Notes: generated from the letters alone by a model not told the origin. A stretch of DNA of 64,000 nt from JBFKQC01 sp041627895 (GCA_041627895.1 JBFKQC010000001.1:62001-126000), one strand, 5' to 3'. Counted from the first letter of the stretch, positions 35,148 to 43,563 are shown. Numbers and translations are program-made.

Positions 35148-36068
35148 CTACTCGGCCAGCAGCCGCGCCAGTTCCTCGATCACTTCGGTCGCATGGGTCA
35201 GTCCCAGCGCATGGCCCGCGCCCTCGATCACGCCGTGCCGCACATCCCGGTTCCACTCGGTCAGCCGGCCCATCGCGGTGATCGGGATCACCTTGTCCTC
35301 GCGGCCCCAGATCGCCAGCACCGGCAGCCCAGATGCGGCGATGGCACGGTGCTCTTCCTCCAGCGTCTCGGCCAGCAGGTTGCGCTGGCTCGACAGCACC
35401 GCCGGCAGATATCCGCGCCAGGCGGTCTCGGCGCCCTGCCGCTCGGCCACACCGGCAAGATCGGGCGCCGCGCGCGCCAACTCGCGCGCAACGCCGCGCA
35501 ATTGCGCCCCGCCGAAGGTCAGCATCAGCCAGTCGCCGACAACAGGCAGCCGGCGCGCGATCGCGGCCAGCCTGCCGGGCGCGTGGATCATCCCCGCCGG
35601 CGCCAGCAGGATCAGCCGGTCGACGCGATCCGGTTCCTCGGCGGCGAAGATCGTGGCGATGCTGCCGCCCATCGAATAGCCGATGACCGAAACCGGCCCG
35701 CCGACGCCCTCGTGCTGCAACAGCTCACGCAGCTGCCGGATGAAGAAGCTGCGGGTCTGCCGGCCCCGCGGCCGGTCGGAATAGCCGCGCCCGAAAAGAT
35801 CGTAGGTCAGCACCCTGAACCCGGCCTCGGCCAGCGCGGGGGCCAGCCGGTCCCAGACATAGGCGGGCGTCGTCAGCCCGTGGACGCAGACCAGCACCGG
35901 GCCGTCCGCGGGACCTTGCCACTGATAATGCGTCTGCCCGTCCGAAAGCGCCGCGAACCGCCCCGGCGCCAGCGCGCGCACGTCGTCGTCCATGTCGGGC
36001 CGCCGGCGCTCTGCCACGAACGGTGCCACGGCGGCCGCGGCCAGCAGGATCAGGACCAGCCAGCCCAT
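35148..36068 (-). CDS. alpha/beta-fold hydrolase, membrane anchored
   Basis: The 306-residue protein has an N-terminal hydrophobic helix (MGWLVLILLAAAAVAPFVA) that could anchor it in the inner membrane, then an alpha/beta hydrolase fold: VLVCVHGLTTPAYVWD (oxyanion region), nucleophile elbow GYSMGG, the acid in WGREDKVIP, and the His in GAGHALG. Substrate unknown. Its ATG shares a base with the stop of the ornithine cyclodeaminase-family gene. Confidence 0.88.
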   Translation of the reverse strand: MGWLVLILLAAAAVAPFVAERRRPDMDDDVRALAPGRFAALSDGQTHYQWQGPADGPVLVCVHGLTTPAYVWDRLAPALAEAGFRVLTYDLFGRGYSDRPRGRQTRSFFIRQLRELLQHEGVGGPVSVIGYSMGGSIATIFAAEEPDRVDRLILLAPAGMIHAPGRLAAIARRLPVVGDWLMLTFGGAQLRGVARELARAAPDLAGVAERQGAETAWRGYLPAVLSSQRNLLAETLEEEHRAIAASGLPVLAIWGREDKVIPITAMGRLTEWNRDVRHGVIEGAGHALGLTHATEVIEELARLLAE

Positions 36069-36979
36069 CAGCCCGCCCAGGCGTCGAGGATGTAGCGGCT
36101 TGTCATCAGGTCCAGATGCGCGCCGCCGCCGTTCTTGAAAAGCGTGATCTCGTCGTCCGAGGTGCGCGCGAACCGGCCGGTGCCGAGATCGTAGAAATCG
36201 GCCAGCACGTCGGCACGCCCGATCACCCCTTCGGCAAGCGGCGTCTTCAGTTCGCCGATATGGTCCAGCGTGGTGTCGAAACTGTCGACGAAGATGCGCG
36301 CGCGCCGCAGCGCGGCGCCGTCGGCCTCGCGCATGTCGGCGCGGTAGGCGCCGATCAGGTCGACATGCTGGCCGGGCCTCAGCCACTCGCCCTTCAGCAC
36401 CGGCTCGGTCGACATCGTGGCGCAGGCGACGATGTCGGCCGCCGCCACCGCCCCGGGCAAGTCCGCCGCCACGGTCACGCCCGGATGCGCCGCCGCCAGC
36501 GCCTCGGCCCGCGCGCGGGTCCGGTTCCAGACCGTGAACGCGGCGCCGGGAAAGCCCGCGCCATAGGCCGCGATCAGGTTTTCGGCGACGCTGCCGGCGC
36601 CGACGATCAGAACCTCGCGGCTGTCCTTGCGCGCCAGACGCAGCGCGCCCAAGAGCGAATCGCCCGCCGTCTTCCACTTGGTGACCAGGTGGAAATCGAC
36701 GATCGCCTCAAGCGTGCCGTCCGCGTCGGAATAAAGACAGACGCCGCCGTTGATCGGTGCCGCGTCGCGGTTGCCGGGAAAGATCGTCGCGGTCTTCACC
36801 GCGATCCCCAGCCCGTCGATCCAGGCAGCGCGGCTCAGCACCGTGTCGCCGCCGCGGCGCAGGAACGTGTCGCCGACCTCGGCCCGCGGCAGCCGGTGCC
36901 CGGCCGCCAGCCGCTCGGTCAGCGTCAACCAGTCAAGCCGCGCCTCGCCCTCGGCGAAGGGGATCACCGGCACGCTCAC
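36068..36979 (-). CDS. ornithine cyclodeaminase/mu-crystallin-family NAD(P)-dependent enzyme
   Basis: This 303-residue protein has the Rossmann motif VLIVGAGSVAENLI and the family blocks ATIFPGNRDAAPINGG, LEAIVDFHLVTKWKTAG and HVDLIGAYRADMREAD. The family includes ornithine cyclodeaminase, alanine dehydrogenase and pyrroline-2-carboxylate reductase; the specific reaction cannot be chosen. The GTG start overlaps the HAD gene stop (GTGA). It is the middle member of a three-gene overlapping set. Confidence 0.88.
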   Translation of the reverse strand: MSVPVIPFAEGEARLDWLTLTERLAAGHRLPRAEVGDTFLRRGGDTVLSRAAWIDGLGIAVKTATIFPGNRDAAPINGGVCLYSDADGTLEAIVDFHLVTKWKTAGDSLLGALRLARKDSREVLIVGAGSVAENLIAAYGAGFPGAAFTVWNRTRARAEALAAAHPGVTVAADLPGAVAAADIVACATMSTEPVLKGEWLRPGQHVDLIGAYRADMREADGAALRRARIFVDSFDTTLDHIGELKTPLAEGVIGRADVLADFYDLGTGRFARTSDDEITLFKNGGGAHLDLMTSRYILDAWAG

Positions 36980-37593
36980 GGCGCTGAACCTGCCAGCAGC
37001 CCCTCGACGACCAGCCGGTCGCGCAACCCGCCGGGCCCTTCGAAGAGGTGCGTCTGCCAGCCGCGATCCGCGGCGGCGGCGATGTTCTCGTGCCGGTCGT
37101 CGGTGAACAGCATCGCCCCCGGCGCCAGGCCAAGCTCGGCCTCGACATGGGCATAGATCGCGGGGTCGGGCTTCATCACGCCCAGCCGCCCGGAGATGAA
37201 ATGCCGGTCGAACTCGGCAAGCACCGGATAGTGGCGCTCGGCCAGCTCGAACGTGCCCGCGCCGAAGTTCGACAGCGCATGCACCGCCACGCCGCCCGCC
37301 CGCAGACCGCGCAGCAGCGCCGCCGTGTCGGGCAGGTCGGGCTGCAGCATCTCCAGCCAGCATTCGTGCCAGATCAGGATGTCGCGCGCGTCCTCGGGGT
37401 GCGCCTCGGCAAGCGCGCGAACCTCGGCGGCGATGTCGGCGCCAAGGTCGACCCTGACGTTCATCGCGGCGAAGTCGACCCGCCGGAACAGCTCTTCGCG
37501 CCGCGCCTGCCCCAGCAGCCGGTCGAACGGCCTGGCCGGTTGCCATTCCACCAGCACGTTGCCGATGTCGAAGATCACCGCCTCGATCGCCAT
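36976..37593 (-). CDS. HAD-IA family hydrolase
   Basis: This is a 205-residue HAD phosphatase or haloacid dehalogenase-like enzyme. Motif I is VIFDIGNVLVEW, motif II LSNFG, the Lys in GVMKPDP, and motif IV FTDDRHENIAAA. The DxGNVL variant is typical of the YihX/alpha-glucose-1-phosphate phosphatase-like group; the substrate is open. The ATG at 37591-37593 gives the usual start. First gene of the HAD-OCD-hydrolase set. Confidence 0.88.
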   Translation of the reverse strand: MAIEAVIFDIGNVLVEWQPARPFDRLLGQARREELFRRVDFAAMNVRVDLGADIAAEVRALAEAHPEDARDILIWHECWLEMLQPDLPDTAALLRGLRAGGVAVHALSNFGAGTFELAERHYPVLAEFDRHFISGRLGVMKPDPAIYAHVEAELGLAPGAMLFTDDRHENIAAAADRGWQTHLFEGPGGLRDRLVVEGLLAGSAP

Positions 37594-37703
37594 GCCGTCC
37601 CCTCGGCCCCGCATGGGCTCAGGTTACGGGGCTTCCGCGCCGTCCGAAAGCGGAAATGGGCAGGCGGCCCCCGGTCCGGTCATGGCGTTCGGGTCACCGC
37701 GCG

Positions 37704-38156
37704 CTACGCCGGCCCCGCGCCCGCCGCCCGCGCCGCGCGGTCCAGCGCCGAGAGGAACCGCGCGCGGTCGGCGCGGGTGAACCCCTTGCCGCCGCCCTGC
37801 CGGAACGGGTCGGCGGCGCGCAAATCGGCCATCAGGTCGCGCAGCGCCAGCGCGTTGCCGATATTGGCTAGCGTCAGCGCCTCGCCGTTCGGCTTCAGCA
37901 CCGCCGCGCCGGCGGCCACGCATTTCGCCGCCAGCGGAATGTCGGCGGTCACCACCACGTCGCCCGGCCCGGCGCGTTCCGCGATCCACTTGTCGGCCTC
38001 GTCCGGGCCGGCGGCGACAAAGACCATCTCGACCAGCGGATTCGCCGATGGCCGCAGCCCGCCGTTCGACACCATCGCCACGCGCACCCGCAGCCGCGTG
38101 GCGACCCGCTCGACCTCGGCCTTGACCGGGCAGGCGTCTGCATCGACGTAGATCAT
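37704..38156 (-). CDS. YaiI/YqxD-family protein (UPF0178, DUF188)
   Basis: This 150-residue PIN-like/UPF0178 protein has the signature opening MIYVDADACPVKAEV, the VVTADIPLAA block and the C-terminal GGGKGFTRADRARFL. The acidic residues of the opening suggest a nuclease-like metal site, but function is unproven. Its ATG overlaps the stop of the glycosyltransferase gene (ATGA) and has GGGAGCG upstream. Confidence 0.9.
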   Translation of the reverse strand: MIYVDADACPVKAEVERVATRLRVRVAMVSNGGLRPSANPLVEMVFVAAGPDEADKWIAERAGPGDVVVTADIPLAAKCVAAGAAVLKPNGEALTLANIGNALALRDLMADLRAADPFRQGGGKGFTRADRARFLSALDRAARAAGAGPA

Positions 38157-39067
38157 CGCTCCCACGGGTGCCGGACGACGAGCTGCGGCGCGACGAATGC
38201 GCCGAACCCGGCCTCCGCGGCCTTCAGCGCGAAACCCTCGGTCTCGATGTGCAACTGATAGGGGGCTTCGGGGAAATCCACCCCGGCCTCGGCCACGTCG
38301 CGCCGGATCAGCAGGAACGTGCCGCCGACCGAATGCAGCGGTTCGATCTCGCGGCCCTGCCGGAAATCGGGGTATTCGCGGAAATAGCCGCGCGGCGGCT
38401 GGTAGATGCCGCCCCGCACATAGCGCCGCGCCATCCGGTCGGTGATCGGGCGGGTATAGCGGAACGCGTTGAGGTCGAAGACCGCCTCGCTGTCCTCCAG
38501 AAGGCAGTTCGCCATCAGGATCGGCGCACGAAAGGCCAGCGCGCGCTTCAGCGTGTCGGGCGGGATCGCCGCCAGATCGACGTCGATGAACAGGACATAG
38601 CCCGCGCGCGTGTCCAGCGCCGCCCGCATCAGCCGGTTGCGGCAGGCGGCGATCGCGGCGCGCCGGTCGCGCTGGATCGCGGGGCGCGAGCGCCGCCCCG
38701 CGCCCTGCTCGAACCCGGTGTTGAGGGTCAGCAGCCCGGCACTGGCCAGCCGCCCTGCACGGGCCGCGATGCCGTCTGCGGCAAGCCTGCGCGTGTCGTC
38801 GGTGGAATCGCCCTCCAGCAGCCGCAGGTGCAGGCTGTCCCCGGGATAGTCCAGCGCATCGACCAGCGCGAAATAGCGTTCAAGGTCCTGCGCGGCGTTC
38901 CTGCAGGGCGTCAGGATCGCGACCTCGGGCAGCGGGTCGGGCAGGGGCTGCGCCTCGGGCAGCGGAAAGGCCCGCAACTCGTGCGTGAACCGGGTATGGC
39001 GCCTGACCGGCTGCAACACGTCGGAAAGCTTCAGGACCCCCAGCCGGATGTCGCGCCATAGCCCCAT
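38153..39067 (-). CDS. Anp1/Mnn9-like glycosyltransferase (GT62-related)
   Basis: The 304-residue protein reads like a bacterial member of the Anp1 family, whose fungal members are subunits of Golgi mannan polymerase. Matching features in order: VAILTPCRNA near the N-terminus, LRLLEGDSTDDT, the DxD-type metal site YVLFIDVDLAAIP (DVD at 162-164), HSVGGTFLLIRRDV, and the signature HIETEGF (273-279) close to the C-terminus. No signal peptide or membrane helix is seen, so it should act in the cytoplasm. It lies 1 codon or less from fghA and overlaps the YaiI gene. The sugar donor and acceptor are unknown. Confidence 0.75.
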   Translation of the reverse strand: MGLWRDIRLGVLKLSDVLQPVRRHTRFTHELRAFPLPEAQPLPDPLPEVAILTPCRNAAQDLERYFALVDALDYPGDSLHLRLLEGDSTDDTRRLAADGIAARAGRLASAGLLTLNTGFEQGAGRRSRPAIQRDRRAAIAACRNRLMRAALDTRAGYVLFIDVDLAAIPPDTLKRALAFRAPILMANCLLEDSEAVFDLNAFRYTRPITDRMARRYVRGGIYQPPRGYFREYPDFRQGREIEPLHSVGGTFLLIRRDVAEAGVDFPEAPYQLHIETEGFALKAAEAGFGAFVAPQLVVRHPWER

Positions 39068-39898
39068 TCAGGCGCCGAGCGCCCCGGCGTGGAACGCCAC
39101 GTGATCGGCCATGAACGAGGCCACGAAGAAATAGCTGTGGTCGTATCCCGCCTGCATCCGGAAGGCGGCCGGCTGGCGCCGTGCGGCGATCGCCCCGGCC
39201 AGCGCCTCGGGGCGCAGCAGGTCGATGAACTGGTCCTTCGTGCCGGTGTCGATCAGCATCGGCCCGTCGAACCCGCGCGCCGCCATCAGAAGGCTCGCGT
39301 CATGCGCGGCCCAGGCCGCCATGTCCGCGCCCAGATAGGCCGCCAACTGCTTGCGCCCCCAGTCGCTTTGCGTCGGGTTGCAGATCGGCGCGAAGGCCGA
39401 GACGCTGCGGAACCGACCGGCCAGCGTCATCGCCGCGGTCAGCGCGCCGTGCCCGCCCATCGAATGCCCGGTGATGCCCTGGCGCGCCTCGTCCAGCGGG
39501 AACTCGGCGAACAGCAGCGCCGGCAGGTCGCCGGTCACGTAGTCCCACATCGCGAAATGCGGCGCCCAGGGCGGCTCGGTGGCGTTCACGTAGAACCCCG
39601 CGCCCTGGCCCAGGTCATAGGCCTCGTCGTCGGCCACGCCCTCGCCCCGCGGCGAGGTGTCGGGAAAGACCAGCGCGATCCCGGCCGCGGCGGCATGCGC
39701 CTGCGCGCCGGCCTTCACCATGGCGTTCTCGTGCGTGCAGGTCAGCCCCGAGAGATACCAGAGCACCGGCACCCGGCCCGACCTGGCCTGCGGCGGCAGG
39801 TACAGCCCGAAGGTCATGTCGGTCCCGGTCGCCGCCGAGCGATGGGCATAGACCCCCTGCACGCCGCCGAAACAGGCGTTTTCCGATACGGTTTCCAT
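39068..39898 (-). CDS. fghA: S-formylglutathione hydrolase
   Basis: FghA hydrolyses S-formylglutathione to formate and glutathione, the second step of glutathione-linked formaldehyde oxidation. The 276-residue esterase-D-type protein has nucleophile Ser146 in GHSMGGHG, the acid in GTKDQF and the His in GYDHSYFF; LSGLTCTHENAMVKAGAQ is diagnostic. The partner dehydrogenase frmA is 5.4 kb upstream on the same strand rather than adjacent. Confidence 0.94.
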   Translation of the reverse strand: METVSENACFGGVQGVYAHRSAATGTDMTFGLYLPPQARSGRVPVLWYLSGLTCTHENAMVKAGAQAHAAAAGIALVFPDTSPRGEGVADDEAYDLGQGAGFYVNATEPPWAPHFAMWDYVTGDLPALLFAEFPLDEARQGITGHSMGGHGALTAAMTLAGRFRSVSAFAPICNPTQSDWGRKQLAAYLGADMAAWAAHDASLLMAARGFDGPMLIDTGTKDQFIDLLRPEALAGAIAARRQPAAFRMQAGYDHSYFFVASFMADHVAFHAGALGA

Positions 39899-39925
39899 CT
39901 CTGTGCCTCCCGCCGTTGACCCGGC

Positions 39926-40867
39926 CTACTGAAACGCCACGCGCTCGGCAAGCCAGGCCAGCACCAGCGACACCGTCGCCACACTGGCGGCGGTCGAGAT
40001 CAGGATCGTCGACGACACCCGCTGCGGCGCGACGCCGTAATTCGCCGCCAGCATGTAGATGTTGCCCGCCGTGGGCATCGCGGCGCTGGCGATCATCACC
40101 GCGGCCGCATAGGGCTCGACCGGCCAGACCACCAGCGCCGCGACCGCGATCGCCGCCGGATGCAGCACCAGCTTGGAAAACGAAAGCCACGCGGCGACCG
40201 AAGGCCGCTCGGCGGATTTCGACGCCAGCGACGCGCCGATCGCGAACAGCGCCCCCGGCGTCGCCGCGGCGCCGAGGATCGCCAGGAACTCGTTCACCGG
40301 CCCGGGGATCGGCCAGTCCATCGCCGACCATGTGAACCCCAGGACGATCGACAGCAGCATCGGGTTGGTCGCCAGCCCCTTCGCGGCCAGCGCAACCGGC
40401 CCCGGCCCCTCGGGCACGGCCCGGCTGCCGGTGATCAGGATCACGATCAGCGTGCCGAAGACCAGCAGGTCCACCCCCAGCATCATCATGATGTAGCCCA
40501 CCGCCGCCTCGCCCATCAGCAGCGCCAGCATCGGGATGCCGAGAAAGCCGATATTGCCGATCACCGCGCATTGCGCCTCGACTGCCGCCTCGGCAATCGG
40601 AATGCCGCGCCACAGCGCCGCCGCGCTGGCGATCAGATAGACGAAGGCGGTGGCCCAGAGATAGACCATGACGAACCTCGGATCGAACACCTCGCCGAAG
40701 CTCAGGTTCGCCGAGAACCGGAACAGCATGGCCGAAAGCGCGAAGTAGAACACGAACTTGGTCAGCGCCGCCGCCATGGATTCGGAAAAGAACCGCGTCG
40801 CCGCCGCCGCATAGCCGACGCCGATCAGCATGAAGAAGGGCAGCGTCTTCAGGAATATCTCGACCAT
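39926..40867 (-). CDS. AEC-family transporter
   Basis: This is a 10-helix auxin-efflux-carrier-type membrane protein, 313 residues. The family features are ETLPFFMLIGVGY-like first helix (here FLKTLPFFMLIGVGYAAAA), the conserved NIGFLGIPMLALLMG in the first half and PTAGNIYMLAANYGV in the second half, each with the crossing Gly/Pro. Bacterial members carry dicarboxylates or malonate. It sits 27 bp from fghA on the same strand. Confidence 0.88.
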   Translation of the reverse strand: MVEIFLKTLPFFMLIGVGYAAAATRFFSESMAAALTKFVFYFALSAMLFRFSANLSFGEVFDPRFVMVYLWATAFVYLIASAAALWRGIPIAEAAVEAQCAVIGNIGFLGIPMLALLMGEAAVGYIMMMLGVDLLVFGTLIVILITGSRAVPEGPGPVALAAKGLATNPMLLSIVLGFTWSAMDWPIPGPVNEFLAILGAAATPGALFAIGASLASKSAERPSVAAWLSFSKLVLHPAAIAVAALVVWPVEPYAAAVMIASAAMPTAGNIYMLAANYGVAPQRVSSTILISTAASVATVSLVLAWLAERVAFQ

Positions 40868-40989
40868 GCGGCGCCTCTAGCATCCCGCGCCGGTGCTGCA
40901 AACGCCTCGGCCCCTTCGCGCCGCGCGGTGTTGCCGCCGGTCCCCGGATGCGGCCCCGCCGGGCGCCGGCCGGTCGCCATGTGCAGCCG

Positions 40990-41967
40990 CTACCCCGCGC
41001 CGATCAGCGCGCCCGCGCCGAAGACCAGCGCACCGCCCAGCACCACCTGGAAGGTCGCGCGCAGGAACGGCGTCTCCATGAACCGGTTCTGGATCCAGAC
41101 GATCGCCCAGAGCTCGACGAAGACCACCGCGATGGCGATGACCGTCGCGGTCCAGAAATCCGGGATCAGGTACGGCAGCGCGTGGCCGAGCCCGCCGATC
41201 GCCGTCATGATGCCGCTGGCGAAACCGCGCTTCCAGGGCGAGCCGCGCCCGGATAGTTCCCCGTCGTCCGACGCCGCCTCGGTGAACCCCATCGAAATGC
41301 CGGCGCCGACGCTCGCCGCCAGTCCCACCAGGAACGTCGTGTGCGTGTCCTGCGTCGCGAACGCCGTGGCGAAGATCGGCGCCAGCGTCGAGACCGAGCC
41401 GTCCATCAGCCCTGCCAGCCCCGGCTGCACCCAGGTCAGCACGAACTGCCGTTTCGCGGCCCGGTCCTCGCCCGCCCGCGTCTCGTCGTCCAGGTGTTCC
41501 TCGACCAGCGCGTCGGCCGTCTCGCCATGCCCCGCCTCGGCCGCCGCCAGATCGCCCAGAAGCTTCCGGGTATCGGCGTCCTGCGTCTGCGCCGCCGCCT
41601 TGCGATAGAAGGCTTCCGCATCGCGCTCCATCGCCTCGGCCTCGTCGCGCATCCGCTCCAGCCCGAGGTTCTCCACCAGCCAGACCGGCCGCCGCGCGTA
41701 GAACCCCGACACATGCTCGCGCCGGATCAGCGGGATCACCTCGCCGAACCGCTTCTTGTGCAGCTCGATCAGCCGGTGCCGGTGCTGGTCCTCCTCCGCC
41801 GCCATGCCGTCGAACACCGCCGCGCTGCCGGGAAACTCGGCCCGCAGCCGCTCGGCATACATCCGGTAGATGCGCGCGTCGTCCTCCTCGGACGAGATCG
41901 CCAGCGCCAGGATTTCCTGCTCGCCCAGGTCGGAAAACCGCCGCCTGCTGGTCACACCTGGAATCAT
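40990..41967 (-). CDS. mbfA: membrane-bound ferritin-like iron exporter (rubrerythrin-VIT1 fusion)
   Basis: MbfA exports iron and protects alphaproteobacteria from iron and peroxide stress. The 325-residue protein joins an N-terminal rubrerythrin/ferritin-like di-iron domain (about 15-165) with a C-terminal VIT1/CCC1-type membrane domain of about five helices. The di-iron domain shows AEEDQHRH and AAAEAGH; the membrane domain shows GLAGLMDGSVSTLAPIF. In relatives its expression is controlled by Irr; an ICE-like sequence overlaps the leader here (see 41982). It is divergent from a TetR gene. Confidence 0.92.
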   Translation of the reverse strand: MIPGVTSRRRFSDLGEQEILALAISSEEDDARIYRMYAERLRAEFPGSAAVFDGMAAEEDQHRHRLIELHKKRFGEVIPLIRREHVSGFYARRPVWLVENLGLERMRDEAEAMERDAEAFYRKAAAQTQDADTRKLLGDLAAAEAGHGETADALVEEHLDDETRAGEDRAAKRQFVLTWVQPGLAGLMDGSVSTLAPIFATAFATQDTHTTFLVGLAASVGAGISMGFTEAASDDGELSGRGSPWKRGFASGIMTAIGGLGHALPYLIPDFWTATVIAIAVVFVELWAIVWIQNRFMETPFLRATFQVVLGGALVFGAGALIGAG

Positions 41968-41981
41968 CGCCGCACCTACTC

Positions 41982-41998
41982 GCTGGAATCGGTCCAAA
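41982..41998 (-). promoter_or_regulatory. possible iron control element (Irr box) upstream of mbfA
   Basis: On the minus strand TTTGGACCGATTCCAGC matches 9 of the 14 defined positions of the ICE consensus TTTAGAA-N3-TTCTAAA. It lies 15 bp upstream of the mbfA ATG. The match is partial; the attraction is mainly the known Irr control of mbfA in relatives. Confidence 0.25.
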
Positions 41999-42063
41999 TA
42001 GGTCGCAGGCCGCGCCCGGTTGCAACCCCCCGGCAGCGGCGCATTCCGCCTTGCCGGAACTGA

Positions 42064-42073
42064 ACCGATCGGT
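42064..42073. promoter_or_regulatory. probable TetR operator overlapping the tetR promoter
   Basis: The palindrome ACCGATCGGT, followed directly by CTATATTCG, lies 27 bp upstream of the TetR start. It resembles operator sequences of the type A-ACCGACCGGT-T bound by TetR/AcrR proteins, so autoregulation is likely; a joint effect on mbfA is possible because the same 130-bp gap serves both genes. Confidence 0.45.
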
Positions 42074-42099
42074 CTATATTCGCTTTCCGGAGGACATGG

Positions 42100-42723
42100 A
42101 TGAACGTCGAACCCGTCGAGATCAAGAAGGGCCGCAAGTTCGACCAGGTGCTGGAAGGCGCGCGCCAGGTGTTCATGGCCGACGGGTTCGAGGGCGCCAG
42201 CGTCGACGCCATCGCCCGCGCCGCCCGGGTGTCCAAGGCCACGCTCTACAGCTACTTCCCCGACAAGCGGCACCTGTTCATGGAGGTCGCCAAGCAGGAA
42301 TGCCAGCGCCAGGCCGACGCCGCCATCGCCCAGACCCGCATGGCCGGCCCGGCGCGCGAAGTGCTGTTCAACGCCGCCTCGACGATGGTGCGGTTCTTCC
42401 TCAGCGATCTCGGCCGCCAGACCTTCCGCATCGCGGTGGCCGAGGCCGAACGCTTCCCCGAGCTTGGCCGCGACTTCTACAATTCCGGCCCCACCATCGC
42501 GCGCACCGCGCTGAAGGCCTACCTCGCCGACCGCATCGCCGCCGGCGAGCTCGCCATCGACGACATGGATCTCGCCGCCGACCAGTTCATCGAGCTTTGC
42601 AAGGCGGGCGTGCACACCAAGATGATGATGGGGGTGAAGACCGATTTCACCGACGCCGAGATCGCCCGCGTGATCCGCGGCGCGGTAGAGACGTTCCTGG
42701 CGCGGTACGGCGCGGCCGGCTGA
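42100..42723 (+). CDS. TetR/AcrR-family transcriptional regulator
   Basis: This is a 207-residue dimeric repressor. The N-terminal helix-turn-helix (about 15-62) has GFEGASVDAIARAARVSKATLYSYFPDK, quoted here in part as VSKATLYSYFPDK. The C-terminal AefR-like ligand domain has VRFFLSDLGRQTFRIAVAEA. RBS GGAGG is just upstream of the ATG at 42100. It is divergent from mbfA; no efflux pump is adjacent, so the regulated genes besides itself are unclear. Confidence 0.9.
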   Translation: MNVEPVEIKKGRKFDQVLEGARQVFMADGFEGASVDAIARAARVSKATLYSYFPDKRHLFMEVAKQECQRQADAAIAQTRMAGPAREVLFNAASTMVRFFLSDLGRQTFRIAVAEAERFPELGRDFYNSGPTIARTALKAYLADRIAAGELAIDDMDLAADQFIELCKAGVHTKMMMGVKTDFTDAEIARVIRGAVETFLARYGAAG

Positions 42724-42922
42724 GAGCGCCCCGCAGGCTGGCTGATCTCACCCACCGCACCGGCGGATGCAAACCCCCCGGTTCCCGGCACCCGTTGGCA
42801 AGGCTTGCCCGAACGATCGCAACGCCGCGCGAGCGACCGACCGCGGGCGGGCGCCGCAACGGTGCCGGCCCGCGCTTGATGGCGCCACCTCTCCCCAACG
42901 CCCATTCGGTGCGCGACGCCAC

Positions 42923-42955
42923 AAAAGCGCCCGCCCGGGGGGGCGGTCGGGCGCT
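42923..42955 (-). terminator. intrinsic terminator for the orphan gene at 43188
   Basis: On the minus strand AGCGCCCG (42955-42948) pairs with CGGGCGCT (42933-42926), followed by TTTTG. The stem is 8 bp and the inner GC-rich loop may extend it. It points away from the orphan gene, 230 bp downstream of its stop codon. Confidence 0.5.
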
Positions 42956-43042
42956 CGCGTGGCGGCCTTCGGCCGCTGTTCGCGCGATCCGGCAGGAACC
43001 GCCCCGGTCCGCTCCGATCCGGGGTCCCGCCACGACGCGTAG

Positions 43043-43061
43043 GGCGGGGTTCCACCCCGCC
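43043..43061. repeat. REP-like palindrome (GTAGGGCGGGGT type)
   Basis: GGCGGGGT-tcc-ACCCCGCC is a perfect 8-bp stem with a 3-nt loop, preceded by CGCGTA. From memory, GTAGGG-plus-palindrome units of this form are dispersed in Rhodobacterales genomes. A diverged relative is at 43539. Confidence 0.5.
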
Positions 43062-43187
43062 GCGCCGACGGGCATCGGACCTCGTACTCTACGCGCGGCC
43101 AAAGAAGATCGTATTGGACCGTCAGCAGGAGATCACCCCAAGCGGGCACGCTGATGGAAGCACCATTGTTCTCGGTCTTGCGCCGGA

Positions 43188-43499
43188 TCAGCCGATCACA
43201 CCGCTCAGGACAACGGCACGAACAAACGGGGCCATGCCTTGGGGCCCGGACTTCCGGTCTTTGAGGTGAATCGAAATGTCCGGGCGCTTCGACGCTATCA
43301 GTGCGATCAAGGCGCCTCTGGTGTTGTCGTCCAGGCCGGCTCCCATGATGGCAACGGCGATATCCGGAAAGTCATCAAGTGCTTGCTCGACTGCCGAGAG
43401 ATTGCCGGCCTCACACCATTCAACGCCAAGATCCCCGTATCTTTCCGAAACCGCTGCAACGATTCCAGGTTTTCTGCCCATCACAAGCACACGATTCAT
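43188..43499 (-). CDS. orphan hypothetical protein, Rossmann-like N-terminus
   Basis: I do not recognise this 103-residue soluble protein. It begins MNRVLVMGRKPGIVAAVSER, a beta-loop-helix pattern like a minimal dinucleotide-binding or receiver-like fold, then VAIMGAGLDDNTRGALIALI. It ends with a basic stretch (HLKDRKSG). The coding sequence is visibly less GC-rich than the surrounding genes. The ATG at 43497-43499 has a G-run upstream. It is isolated between palindromic repeats, with a terminator downstream, which suggests a transferred gene. Confidence 0.65.
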   Translation of the reverse strand: MNRVLVMGRKPGIVAAVSERYGDLGVEWCEAGNLSAVEQALDDFPDIAVAIMGAGLDDNTRGALIALIASKRPDISIHLKDRKSGPQGMAPFVRAVVLSGVIG

Positions 43500-43538
43500 C
43501 GATAGCCCCCCAGGCCTGTTGCCGTTTGAGCAACCGTA

Positions 43539-43563
43539 GGATGGGCAGTCCTGCCCACCATCC
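43539..43563. repeat. REP-like palindrome (GTAGGATGGGCA type)
   Basis: TGGGCA-gtcc-TGCCCA (43542-43557) forms the core stem, and outer bases GGA/TCC can pair around a 3-nt bulge. It is preceded by CCGTA, like the unit at 43043, so the two palindromes bracket the orphan gene at 43188-43499. Confidence 0.45.

Larger units (their letters stand above)
42724..43187. other. 464-bp gene-free region
   Basis: No credible coding frame is seen on either strand. It holds a minus-strand terminator at 42923-42955 and a GC-rich palindrome at 43043-43061. The remainder has lower codon-like periodicity than its neighbours and no recognisable motif. Confidence 0.6.

Noticed and set aside
42767..43042. 91-codon plus-strand ORF in the gene-free region
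   Set aside because: Arg/Pro/Ala-rich shadow composition, no ribosome-binding site and it spans the minus-strand terminator.
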